Positions 21,787 to 32,551 of a DNA stretch of 60,786 nucleotides are shown here, in pieces (the stretch's first letter is position 1; each line of letters opens with the position of its first letter). The notes beneath the pieces are model-generated. The model ran no database searches. It was given only the letters and a program-made list of their open reading frames with translations, and was not told the origin of the DNA. The DNA is taken from assembly GCA_037447605.1 (NCBI GenBank), contig CM074815.1, forward strand, positions 2,056,997 through 2,117,782, written 5' to 3'. The position numbers were made by a program, and so were the translations under genes. Origin of the DNA: Zygnema circumcarinatum. Its lineage: Eukaryota; Streptophyta; Zygnematophyceae; Zygnematales; Zygnemataceae.

Positions 21787-22999
21787 ACTCATCTATTGGC
21801 TGAGGCTGTCCAGTCATGGGGTTCCATGGTTGGAATCTCGTTAGAACTGCGGTTGAACTAGAAATGCGTAGGTAGGATGTAAATTATGATAATTCGCTGT
21901 TGCGACGGTCAGCGGAGCATAGAACTTGATGACATAGGCGAAAGGCGGGCGGTCCTCCGTGGAAGGGTCGCTGGATCTCGGATGGTGCCACGTGGTGGAA
22001 GGATCTGGATGGCGAATAATAGATGCGCCCGACACGTGTGAATCTTACGGAATTGTGAACACAGAACTGTAACTGATCGTACAGTCTACAGAACGTTGTA
22101 CAAACAACCACGAATGACTACATGGCGGATAGCTATTGGTAGAATCTTTCCCGTTTTGTCGGTTGTCCGGTAGCGGTCAGGACCCGGAAAGTGCGAGTCC
22201 GTCAATGGGCGTCTGACACCTGACAGAACGGGCACAGCCTCGTTCCATGCCTGTATACATGCTGCAGTTCTGTTTAACGGCAGTTGCAGTTCAGTTTCAG
22301 CCGTCTACGTGTGCACGAAGAGCGTGATTTTTTGATGTTGACCGGGAGGCGAAGTGGACTTTTGACATTGGACGATACGTGGCATGCGCACATTGGCGCT
22401 CGAAGACCGATTTTTTTATTTTTTATTTTTTAACACATGGCCACATAAAACAAGCAAGTTGTTACATGAAGCAGTTTTCCCCAACACTCGCATGCCTAGA
22501 TGGCTCCCTCCCTTACGCCTATGGCCCAAAGGAGAAGAGGTGGTGCGTATTCTCCTCTATAGGACGTGGCAATGTTCAACATCCTCCACGCATATTTCAT
22601 TTCTATGTGCGTAAATTCATTTTTGGAATCCGAAATTTGCCAAAATTTGGATATCGATGAGTTTCACATTAGCGAGACATGGGCAAACTAAAAAAAGGAG
22701 AGGATAAGGCAAGACAAGATAAGGAGAATGTGTGAGAGAGAGAAGACAGTAGTGAAGAAGCGAGAAATAAGAGATCAAGCAATGCGCAATCTTGGAAGGC
22801 AAGGGCCGGCGGGCGGCAATGGTTGGCAACATTGAAAACCATGGCCCATCGTTGCAACCACTGCATTCCAAGGTCGCCAACCATTGCAACGGGACAAAAA
22901 CAAACAACGATTGCCAATGGTTCCAACCATACCATTGCCTGCGGTACGGTTGCAACCATTGGCAATGGTTTTCGATTGGCAACCATTGCCGCCGGCTCT
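21787..22999. other. Intergenic DNA leading into the foldback element
   Basis: No gene recognised. From about 22800 the CCATTGG/CCAATGG units begin (CCATTGCAACGGGACAAAAA and similar), forming a shoulder to the inverted repeat at 23000. Confidence 0.4.
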
Positions 23000-24035
23000 T
23001 CAATTCCAAGGTTGCCCACCATTGGCGATCGTTGTTTAGGGCCGGCGGCAATGGTTGGCGACATTGAAAACCATTGCCAATGGTTGCAACCATTGAATTC
23101 CAAGGTTGCTAACCATTGCGACGGGACCGAAACAAGCATTGCCACTGGTTCCAACCATTGCCGCCGGTCCCAAACAACCATTGCCGAAAGGAGGCGTCCG
23201 ATGAAGAAAACAAAACAGAAAACAAAGAAGAAGAGCAGACACTTGGACGTCCGTACATGTGGTGCGATCATACCTAGGCTACTACGTCGGATCCCATCAG
23301 CGCTCCGCAAATAGTCCTGGGATGGGTGACCTCCCGGGAAGTCCCGGTGTCGCACCCACACCTTTTACTCTTTTCTTTCATTTTTGGAAATGGTCAAACA
23401 TCAACATCGATGGTGTGACCAATCATGTGGGACATTGTTCTTGACCTGTTCTTGGCTGACGTCACAAGGTGACGCCTTGGCGGACCGCTTGTCTCGGCAA
23501 GCCGGTCCGAAACAGCAATTGCCAAATGGTTGGAACCATCGCCGCCCGACCGACACAACCATTGCCATCGGACCGAAACAACCATTGCCTACCAGTTGCA
23601 ACCATTGGCAATGGTTTTCAATGTTGCCAACCATTGCCGCCCGCCGGCCCTTGAATTCCAAGATTGCCAACCATCCCGACCGACACAACCATTGCCATCG
23701 GACCGAAACAACCATTGCCTACCAGTTGCAACCATTGGCAATGGTTTTCAATGTTGCCAACCATTGCCGCCCGACTTGAAACTGTTAAATTTTGTTCGTT
23801 TTTGATTTTCTTTTCTCATTGCGACGGAAAGCATCGGACGCCTCCTTTCGGCAATTGTTCTGTAGGACCGGCGACAATGGTTGGAACCAGTGGCAGTGGT
23901 TGTTTCTGTCCTGTCGCAATGGTTGGCAACCTTGAAATTCCATGGTTGCAACCATTGGCAATAGTTTTCAATGTTGCCAACAATTGCTGCCGGCCCTAAA
24001 CAACGATTTGCGATGGTTGGCAACCATGGAATCCG
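23000..24035. mobile_element. Foldback element with about 200-bp inverted arms
   Basis: The left arm (about 23000-23203) and right arm (about 23832-24035) are inverted copies; compare GGAGGCGTCCGATG at 23190-23203 with CATCGGACGCCTCC at 23832-23845. Both arms are built of CCATTGCCAATGG-type palindromic subunits. The loop of about 630 bp contains a deleted 5S rRNA copy (23260-23358) and a tandem duplication with a 130-bp offset (copies from 23548 and 23678). No transposase frame is present. The outer ends grade into more subunits on both sides (from about 22800, to about 24075), so exact termini and target duplication were not resolved. Confidence 0.75.
23260..23358 (+). pseudogene. 5S rRNA-derived pseudogene with internal deletion
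   Basis: About 99 bp matches plant 5S rRNA in order: GGTGCGATCATACC at the 5' end, CGGATCCCATCAG, then GGATGGGTGACCTCCCGGGA and a GTGTCGCACCC 3' end that pairs with the start. Some 20 bp between CTCCGCA and GGATGGG are missing, which removes the region of the internal A box and intermediate element of the 5S promoter, while the C-box region is kept. A T-run follows at 23364. Expression as a normal 5S rRNA is therefore unlikely. It is a single copy inside the loop of the foldback element. Confidence 0.85.
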
Positions 24036-24075
24036 ATGGGTGCAACCATAGGTGATGGTTGTTTCTGTACGATGG

Positions 24076-24703
24076 CAATGGATGTGTCAGTCGGGATAGT
24101 AGTTTTTGCATTGCCTAAGGCCAAAAGTTAACTTAATACTTTCTTACCACTAGGCAACGCACGTTGAGCTTGATCCACTTGTCATTTTACTAGACTTCGC
24201 ACGGAGCAAAAAAGTAATAAGTTCGCACATTCTGGCTACGGCATAAAGGAAACTTTGAAGAACACAGAGACTTTGATGCCACATCTTTCTCTATTTGAAA
24301 AAACAATCCGTTTCCTTAAAAAACTTGACCTCAGGCGATCCTGGTTGATTTTGGGACCAAAATAGGAACATCCCCGACAAGCAGAAACATTCATATCGTC
24401 ATGTCCACCGTTGCAGCAGCACGAGTCTGAGTTGATCCTTAGTTTTAGGTTTGGTTGGGTGCATGCACCCCTGTTGTGGTTTCATTCGGAAGACTCCGTC
24501 CGAATTCCAAACTTCTGACGTTTTAGACCCCTCAAGGTCCCGGAGTTTGCAAGCGCCGAATTCTAACGAATGATTCACACAAAGCTTGCAGTTCGCAGGC
24601 CATAACGAGCGACTTTCCAGACTTGGGTCCATTCCATACCATAAGGACAAACAACCCCACACATCCGCATTCCCGAAAAACAAGAGGGTGCAGAGGAGGT
24701 CCT
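24076..24703. other. Intergenic, 3' side of the SDR gene
   Basis: No coding frame, RNA or clear repeat recognised. It probably includes the SDR 3' UTR. Confidence 0.4.
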
Positions 24704-26446
24704 CTAGTAGGCCTCCTGAAGGCGTTCAGAAAAGAACCCCCCACTTGTGGGCGGCGTCAAGGCGAGGAACACAGGCGTGTCAGCTCCATCTTCGGCAGAC
24801 TTAGGCCCCCCCCACGATGACATGTCGGTAGCACACCATCCGGGGCAGCATGCATTCACATACACTCTGCATTCCAAACAAATCCCAGTGCACACATTTG
24901 AGTCCCTCCTTCCCCATTGCAAAAAAAAGGGTCTAAATGTCAGACCTTCCAGTGGTTAGGAATGGTATCCACAAACCTTTTGCCCGCCGGGCGGCCTTCT
25001 AGTTGTTGGTGGAGCAGGCGAGTATAGGTGGCCTCAGCCACCTTGGAGACGCCATACATGGAGGACGGCCATCCCAGTTGCTGATGGCGCCCTTCAGAGA
25101 TGGCCTTCGGGAACTCCGCCAACAGAGCCGAAAGCTTCTCCGGAGTGAGAGAAGGGTCTGTGAAGCGTTTCTGTGAAGGGAGGGAGGGAGGGGAGCGGAG
25201 TGGTGGGGGAGTTGAGGAAAAGACGGAGAGGGAGGGTCGGGGGTGGGACAGGGAACAGGGAAGGGGAGCAAGAGTACAAGAAAAGAGGGAGAAACAAAGA
25301 GGGGCGAACATACTGGTGGGGATAGAAAGGAGGAAAGCCAAGAGAGAAGAAGAAGAAGCGATGGCAGAGAAACAATTGAAGTTTATCGACATCTTTTTAA
25401 TGATTTGCAGGCCATACTGCTACTTGTTATGGCAATATAGCCATGACAAGTTGACAACCTACCACGAAAGGCCATGAAAACAAATGGTTGATTGTGTCAC
25501 CTGCAGTTCCGCGCTCAGAATTCGAAGTTTCCCTGCCCTTGAGCACACATTCACTATGCGGGCTCCTGCAGAGCTCTCCCGTAGGAGAGGGAGGAAGCGT
25601 TCACACACAGCTCGTGTACCCTCATAGTTTACACCAATCACATAGTCTGCCTCCTCAGCCCCGAAAATGTTGCCCTTATGTGCGAATCCGGCATTGTTCA
25701 CTAATATGTCGATGCCATTGAATTTGTCCTCTACCCACCTGATACGCAAACGATACGGATTTGAGTATTAACATATGGCTATACATGATAAGTACTGAAA
25801 GCTACACTTCGTCACACGGTCCAGGGGCGAGTTCATGTATGACTCAAGACACCGTAATACTAAAGTCCGGTTGTAACTTAAAAAACGTATGAGTGGATGA
25901 CAGCTCCGGGACTGACTAGCGGTTCTACTTTGGTTCATTTTATTTGAAGGAAATAAGAAAGATGAAGGGTAATAGGCGTACATTAAGGAGAAAATACTTC
26001 AAACAGTCACAGATCAATCGGAAAATTGCAGTACCCAGAAAACTAACCCTGACGACGGAGGTAGAGAGGGGGGGGAGAATCTAGGAGCTCAAATACAATG
26101 CGGCGGTACATGCAAGGGCATGTGATTCTCACATGAGTGACAGGTTTCGACTTGGTAGTTGGTATTCGGTCTCATTTTTTTGTTTTGTGAAGGATGCTAT
26201 TGCGACTCACCGGGAACATTTATCGATGGTTTCCGTCTTGGTAATATCCATTTCACAAAAATGCACATTTTTTAGCCCCACTTCTCGTAATTTTTCGCAT
26301 GCTTCTTCTCCGAGAGCCGGATTCCGAGCACAAACCACAGTTGTAATTCCCTCTGCGGCAAGCTTTTTTGCAATTTCAAACCCGATGCCCTTATTGGCCC
26401 CAGTTACAAGAGCCACTGTCTTGTCGCTCCACCATTTATCCGCCAT
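24704..26446 (-). CDS. Short-chain dehydrogenase, carbonyl-reductase-like
   Basis: Four minus-strand exons give 276 aa: 26446-26211, 25738-25501, 25170-24977, 24866-24704; phases fit. Residues 15-22 are the NADP(H)-binding TGxxxGIG (TGANKGIG), followed by VVCARNP and the DILVNNAG motif. The serine motif VNVCSRAG and the catalytic YGVSK (Tyr197, Lys201) are intact. The C-terminus (NACCPGWCATDM, DGADTPVFLAL) is characteristic of carbonyl reductase 1-type classical SDRs, which reduce aldehydes, ketones and quinones with NADPH in the cytosol. The substrate here is unknown. A TTTGCAG acceptor-like site lies 9 bp before the ATG, so a 5'-UTR intron is possible. The gene is divergent from the DNA glycosylase gene at 27580, sharing the intergenic G-box array. 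Confidence 0.92.
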
Positions 26447-27087
26447 GGTTGACTGCAAACATCAACAATCTGTAGCTGAGACTACTTTGACAAAGGCAGT
26501 ACCCTTGACTTTAAAAACAGTAAAAGTCCATATTGTACAGCTTAAGAGGGAGGATTATGTGTCAGCCTTAAAGAAAGCAGAAAGCAATTTTTTGTAACCT
26601 TCTCATTTAATCCAGTGCTATGTCATCTAACATTCAGAACCGAAGACGAAGAGAGACGTTTCTAGCAATGCAACAATCACGAAAGAAGCGCACAGGACAT
26701 CCTTCCATCTGAATCTGACACACTGAAAATTTCAGCCGTGACGAGCTTCTGTTTCCAAGTAGCTCTTGCTCTTGCTGTTGCTCAGCATTCCTTGAACAGG
26801 AAAATAACCTGAAGTATCTTGCAAGAGCTCAGCAATCACTGCCAAAGCCCTAGCTCAAAATATTGAAAGGTTTACATACCCTAGTGGCTGCAGTCGTCAG
26901 CTTCCGGAGAAGCCCTCCCACACCCGCTACCACTCCCGTTCCCCCTCCCGCTTTCCTTCCCGAGCCAAGCTTCGTTGCTTCCACGACTATAGCGGCTCCC
27001 TTCTCCCCCCTCAAAGCGGCTCCAAAGAATGGCTGCCCTCGCCTTCCGGGAGCTCGGATGTCTGCCGCGCGGCAAGCCGCGAAGCGC

Positions 27088-27464
27088 CACGTGGCAGTCT
27101 GAGAGAGCGCCAGCTCGGCTCAGTATGGACACGTGGCGCAAGGGACGTTGCCAGATGGCTGCGTTCTCCACCACGTGTCAGGTTCTGGATGCGCCACGTG
27201 GAAACCGTGTGAGCCTCGATGACAGGCCACGTGGCACTCAAGGAGACCACTGCCTTTTCCCTCCGCCTCGAGCCGCTCTTTGCGAGGGAAGCCCTCAGTC
27301 TCCAGACGCCAGATGCTCTGGACGACACGTGGCGCGCTGTCACTGGTTGAGGGAGGAACACGTGGCGCTTCGAGGCTGCGACAAGTGGCAGGAGGGACTC
27401 ATGGTGCTACTGAAGGAGTGACACGTGGCACGAGGAGGATCGATTGGGTGTTGCCGCGTGGCAT
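27088..27464. promoter_or_regulatory. Array of about ten G-box/ABRE-like motifs between divergent genes
   Basis: Perfect CACGTGGC at 27088, 27130, 27228, 27326, 27359 and 27422; CACGTGTC at 27172, CACGTGGA at 27195; weaker CAAGTGGC near 27382 and CGCGTGGC near 27457. Spacings cluster near 22-42 bp, suggesting a degenerate tandem array. The array ends about 115 bp before the glycosylase ATG and begins about 640 bp from the SDR ATG, so it could serve both genes. bZIP/bHLH/ABF binding is inferred from motif identity. Confidence 0.7.
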
Positions 27465-27579
27465 CAGGTCAGGGGGTTTCTCCTTCTGCCAAGTAGCCCC
27501 CTTTTGCTCTCTGCCAAGCCTGCAGAGGTCAGGCCATGGCGATGGCAGCTTTCTCTGTTCGAGAGCTTCGCCCCAAAGA

Positions 27580-29871
27580 ATGTCCATGGCCGCCTTGAAG
27601 GTAGGGAGGGCATCGCTGGTGCTGAAACGTGGGAGCGGTTCCGCCTTCAGCTCCTCGGGTGACTTTTCGAACCCTACTAGCTCTAACAGCCCTGGAAACC
27701 CCAAAATTTCTTCAAATTGCGGCTGGGGGAGCTTGGACAGGTGGAGAGAGGGAGTCCCTAAAGAAGCAAAGAGAAGGCTGGAATTCGGGGTTTGCAGTGA
27801 AGGATCAACAGGGAGTTTCCAACGAGAGATGAAGACTTTAAAGAGAGAGAGAGAGGAAGTAGGAGAGGTCACGGAAGAGCGAGGCATAATAGGAAGAGAT
27901 GGCAAGAAAGTGAAGAGAGAGAAAAATGTAGAAGAAGAAGAGATCAAAACAACGAGAGAGGCAAAGGGAGGAGACGCCGAAAAGGTGAAGAGAGAGGTAG
28001 ATGGAGACGAGAAAGGGCAGGTAAGGAGAGAGCTTGGAGAAGGAGGAGGACATGAACTGCTAGGTGTCCTTGGCTTCAGTAATAAGCAAAGCTTGAATGA
28101 ATTTGGCAAAGTTAGGAGGAGAAGTGCGAGAGTGGAAATGTTAGAGAAGAAGAAACATGCTGCGGAGGTGCAGAAAAAGAGTTCTGCTGTTTTGAAGGAA
28201 GAGCCTGAGCATAGGAGAAGGGCTCCAAAGAAATCTCCTGCATATGAGGAGCAGATTGCAGTGCTTTCTGTACCAGGAAAGGAAGAGAGGGAGGAACGAG
28301 CAGCCGTTGGTGGGCCTGAGACACCAAGAAAAAGCCACGAGGTGAAGTTGGAAGAAAGAGCTGAAGGGATTACAGGGGAAGGACGGGGAGAAACGGTGGA
28401 TCGACCCTTCGCAAAACGAAAAGGGACATCGGCTAGAAACTCTCAAAATTCTAGAAACTCCTCTATTGCTAGAATCTCTAATTTAGTTGGAGATGGAGAT
28501 GGGAAGAAAACAAGTGCAATTGTCATCTCTGATATGGTTGAAGTGCAGGCGAGTAGTTCTATTCGAGTATTAGAGGCGATGACTGCTTTCTCTGCTGAAC
28601 CTTTTCCCAACTATGAGCGGCCATATCCGGACGAATGTCGGGAAGTTGAGAAGCGTTTGGCTGCTCTCCATGGTGCAGTTCAACGGTCTCGAAGTCGAGC
28701 TTGTCCGTCTCTTATGCCTGGAGAGCACATGGAGATAGTTGAGAAGCAAGTGTCTTGCAGAGAAGGAGCATTTGGAGAAGATGAGTCGGTGCGGATGGAC
28801 GAATGTCGGGAGGGCATAGATAACGGTTGTATTGAGAGTGGAGAGAGAGGAATTCAAATTGTAAAGAAGGAAGTGATTGATGAATTATTGAGGCAGAAGC
28901 CCAACTTTCAAGATGTGGGTGAGGAGGTTTCAGCGGAAGTCGTGCCCCGCAGAAACCATTTAAGTGTTGGAACTCCGCTCTCAGTTCTCGACTCTCTCAT
29001 TCGAACTTTACTTTCTCAGAATACCACCGACTCCAACTCTCGACGCGCATTTGCTTCCCTTAAGTCGTCATTTCCGACATGGGAAGAGGTGGAGATTTTT
29101 CTGCCTGTCATGACTCACTTAAGCTGATATTGGTGTGATTCCTTGACTTGAAATGTTAAGAATGATCAAGTAGAATTCGATATGAACAGACATTTCCTCC
29201 TCCTCTTCATTGGTATGAATTCTCCCATTTTATCTTGCATATTTCCATGTCTCAAAATGCTCAGGTTTGCTCTTTATGTCCTTTACCCTGTCTTGCTTCT
29301 CGTACCCTTCTTCTCCTTCGCCTGAATACCTCATAACACTCTCTTTTTACTCTCTTCACTCCTACCTTTCCTTACGTCTCCTCGTCCTCTCTTCTCTCCC
29401 CATGTCCCAATCTACTTCATTCCCTTCACCTCCGTTTCTCCTCCCTTCATTTCTGTCCCCCTCCTCAAATTGTTCCATTCTTTTCATCCCCCTCATCCCT
29501 GTTTACTTATTCCTCTCCCGTAGCCACCTATGCATGCTTAAACTCCCTCCCTTCACTCACTCTCTCAACATTTTCCATCTACCCACTTCCGATCACAGTA
29601 CATGACACGGAGCCTCTTTGCAGGTCCTCTCTGCAGAACCACAGCAGCTGCAGGACGCCATCCGCTGTGGCGGACTTGCAGAGATAAAAGCGCAACGGAT
29701 TCGGGAAATTTTGAACACTCTGAACACGGAACGGGGGAGGCTCGATCTCGAATACATCCGTGACCTCTCCACGGAGGAGGTGAAGGCCGAGCTCAGCCGC
29801 TTCAAGGGAGTTGGTCCAAAGACAGTAAGTGGGGACAGCTGGCGCCTTCCTATTGGTCATCAAGGAGCTCT

Positions 29872-29939
<68 letters not shown>

Positions 29940-30535
29940 TAATATGAACTAATATTTTATCATCCCTTCTTTTCAAACTTCTCAAATGAGGCTCAACATT
30001 TGTTTTGGTACAGATCGCTTGCGTTTTGATGTTTCACCTTGAGCGCGAGGAGTTTCCGGTGGACACACATGTATGGAGGAGCTGACTTACTTCATCACTC
30101 CTCTTAATACCCGCTGCAACTTATGGTGTTGATCTCAATGTTTTGGAGAGTCATGGAAACTTTCGGAGTTCTCTTTACATAGTTTGCAGCTTCTTTGAGC
30201 ACCGAGTCTCTACATTTCCTTGAAATTTTCTGCGTACGCGTCAACATACAGAGACCAAATCTGTCCCCTTTGTGCAGGTTTTCCGGATCACCAAAATGTT
30301 GGGCTGGGTACCTCCCTCCGCTGACAGAGAGAGGGCCTACCTCCACCTCAACCGGCGGGTCCCTGACGAGGCCAAGTACGGCCTGCACTGCCTCCTTGTG
30401 GCCCACGGGAAGGGCTGCGAGAGGTGCGCCAAGGGGAGGGCGCAGAGGGCCCCCAAGGGGCCCTGCCCCCTCACCAATTGGAATGCGGAGTACATAAAAT
30501 TCGAACCGCGAGTCCATGACCCTCTAATTATATGA
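27580..30535 (+). CDS. HhH-GPD DNA glycosylase/lyase, plant endonuclease III-like
   Basis: Four exons give 674 aa: 27580-29088, 29624-29824, 30014-30070, 30278-30535; all phase 0. The first 400-odd residues are charged, low-complexity and probably disordered, with K/R/E blocks suited to nuclear import. The glycosylase fold starts near DSLIRTLLSQNTTDSNSRRA. The helix-hairpin-helix is FKGVGPKT (563-570, with Lys569 at the catalytic lysine position), and VDTH (586-589) supplies the conserved Asp587. Four cysteines (627, 636, 639, 652; C-X8-C-X2-C-X12-C) probably bind a [4Fe-4S] cluster with spacing unlike bacterial endonuclease III (C-X6-C-X2-C-X5-C). Closest in my memory is the plant family around At3g47830, not the much larger DEMETER/ROS1. 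Likely role: excision of damaged bases. The ATG at 27580 is the best of several; MSMAAL is not preceded by another conserved stretch. Confidence 0.85.
29872..29938. repeat. CAG/AGC microsatellite in a glycosylase intron
   Basis: About 22 uninterrupted AGC units, about 50 bp after the donor at 29825. A frame through it would add polyserine after exon 2 but would then lack the conserved VDTH exon, so it is treated as intronic. Confidence 0.9.
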
Positions 30536-30784
30536 AGGAACTGCTCAACTGGGCACGTTTTCTCGCAAGCATTTTTGGGATTGGTGAACGTTTGGCGGTT
30601 GGTTTCTTGTTGTGCCATCGATCTGATTTGTGGAATGCCAACAATGCTGTTGTGTGGGGGCTGCTTCCCTATGGCATTGAGACAGCAGATGGGCACCTCA
30701 TGCATGGCATGAGCTGAACGTAGGGCATGGCATGGCATGGTCATTCCGCATGACCACATGTCACATGGGTCTGTTTTGTGTGGG

Positions 30785-31260
30785 GCAAAAATATAAGACT
30801 GGAGACCGTTGGCCAAAAATTGCCAACGATTTCCAATTGTTGGAAGTAGGAACCATTGGTTGGCGGCAGCAACCCAGCCGATGCCAATCATTGGAACCAC
30901 TTGTTGGTGAACCTGGCGACTATTGCCGCTACGAAGTGGTTCGAACCAATGGTTGGCGCACGCGGCCAGCCGTTGGCTCCCATGTTCCTCAAAGCTTCAG
31001 CACCGACCGCCGTGCGCTTCTTGATGGCCCCAACAACCGTCTTGAAGCTTAGTTTAGTATAAGTACTATTCTGTGCTGTTATCCATAACTTCTGGGGCGG
31101 GAAATGTACTGGTTTCACTTCCGACGCGCCCGCTTGGCTAGTGGTTGGCGGACCTAGCCAGCCACTGGCCAATGGTGGGGGCCGAAGCGAGTGGCTGCCA
31201 ACCATTGCCGGACGGTTGACTGCCAACCATTGGCAAGGGGGCGGCTGGCTGGCCAGCCGG
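30785..31260. repeat. CCATTGG palindromic repeat patch
   Basis: Degenerate units such as GAACCATTGGTTGGCGG and GCCAACCATTGGCAAG lie at 30810-30970 and 31140-31240. No matching termini were found. It is the same family as 6737, 23000 and 43142 but more eroded, with a GCCGG-rich variant. Confidence 0.6.
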
Positions 31261-31689
31261 CCGTGTGCAGGAGGGTCAGGACTAGGGCTGCCTTTGCATG
31301 AGCGGGGACGCGGGGGCGGTCTGGTCAGCCACGGGCTGGTTAGGGGACGGCTCGGAATACGCACTTTAGTGAGTTTCTTCTAGCCAAGGCCTGCAAGCTT
31401 GACAAATACTTCTTTATCTTGTATTATGGTTTATCGTTTGGGATATCTCTCTGACCTTTCCTTGGCTTGGCTTCGGTTTATGGTTGAGGATCACAGAAAT
31501 GATTTATTAAATGCATTCAAAGTTTATGCTCTGTGCAGATTTTGACGAAGCAATAAGCGAGTTTTGAGAGGAAGGGATTCAGCCTCGAAGGCTTGCGGGG
31601 ACTCCCGGAACGTGTTCAGGCACGGAATGTCAGTTATTTATTCTTTTTATTATTATTATTTTAATTTGCACATTTGACGTCGATAAAGA
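31261..31689. other. Intergenic, no gene seen
   Basis: Nothing recognised apart from an A/T-rich stretch near 31640-31670. Confidence 0.35.
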
Positions 31690-32165
31690 GGATGGTGTGC
31701 TACTGGTGAAGGTGGAAGGTGTTGATGATTGCAGCAGGTGCCGATGCTGATGCTGATAATAATCATGTTGATGCTCTTGATGATGATGATAATAAAGTTG
31801 CTGACGAGGATTTGGGATGATGATTATGATGTGATTAGTGTTGACGCTGGTGGTGATGATAAGTGCAGTTGATGAAGGTGGAGATAATGCTGCTGTCTTG
31901 GCGATGATGACGATCGTAGCAACTGCTGAGGCTGCTGCTAATGATGATGATGATGATGCGGAAAATGCTCATCCTTATGCTCATGTCGCTAAAGATGATG
32001 ATGTTCATGCTTGTGGCGATGATGTTGCTGCTGTTGATGATGATTCTAGCAGCAGGTGTTGATGCTGATGTTCACATTGATGACGATGACGAGGGCGCTG
32101 CTGCTGCTGCGAATGATTATGAATACTCATGTTGAAGTTGATGATGTAGATGCTGACGCTAACGA
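31690..32165. repeat. Imperfect GATGNT/GAT trinucleotide region
   Basis: About 470 bp dominated by GATGATGAT, GATGCTGATGCT and GTTGATGCTGATG words with strand-consistent triplet periodicity. Apparent Asp/Ala- or Met-rich frames are by-products. It lies just upstream of the hAT gene. Confidence 0.75.
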
Positions 32166-32551
32166 TGAAGGGGCATGAATTTATGAAACGTGGCGTTGCT
32201 TTTTTTTGCGTGTATTGTAGTGAATAGAATCGGAATTTTGGCACACACGATGGAGCTTGCGGAACTAGGACGGCTTCCGGCACATGGAGGATTAATTGGT
32301 ATGATATGCTTTCCATGCAATGCAAGACAAATTGATTGGCCATTTTGGCAGTCGATGTTTTTTATTTTAAGATCGATTGATTTGCTTTCCTATGTTCGTT
32401 CTGTCGATGTCATGCATAGTTATTGTATTTTGTTCGTCTGAATTTGCACGTTGATGCTGATGAAAGCTATCCTTGTGCAGAGTTGAATGTGTCCCAGACA
32501 GGTGATTCCCCGCCAATCGGAACCCGCGTTAATGTTGAAATCAGAACACCC

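Noticed and set aside
29267-29605. 112-codon plus-strand frame between glycosylase exons 1 and 2
   Set aside because: It is a C/T-rich intron; exons on both sides join in phase without it and match the family alignment.
31838-32135. Asp/Ala- and Met-rich frames
   Set aside because: By-products of the GATGNT repeat; no conserved motif.
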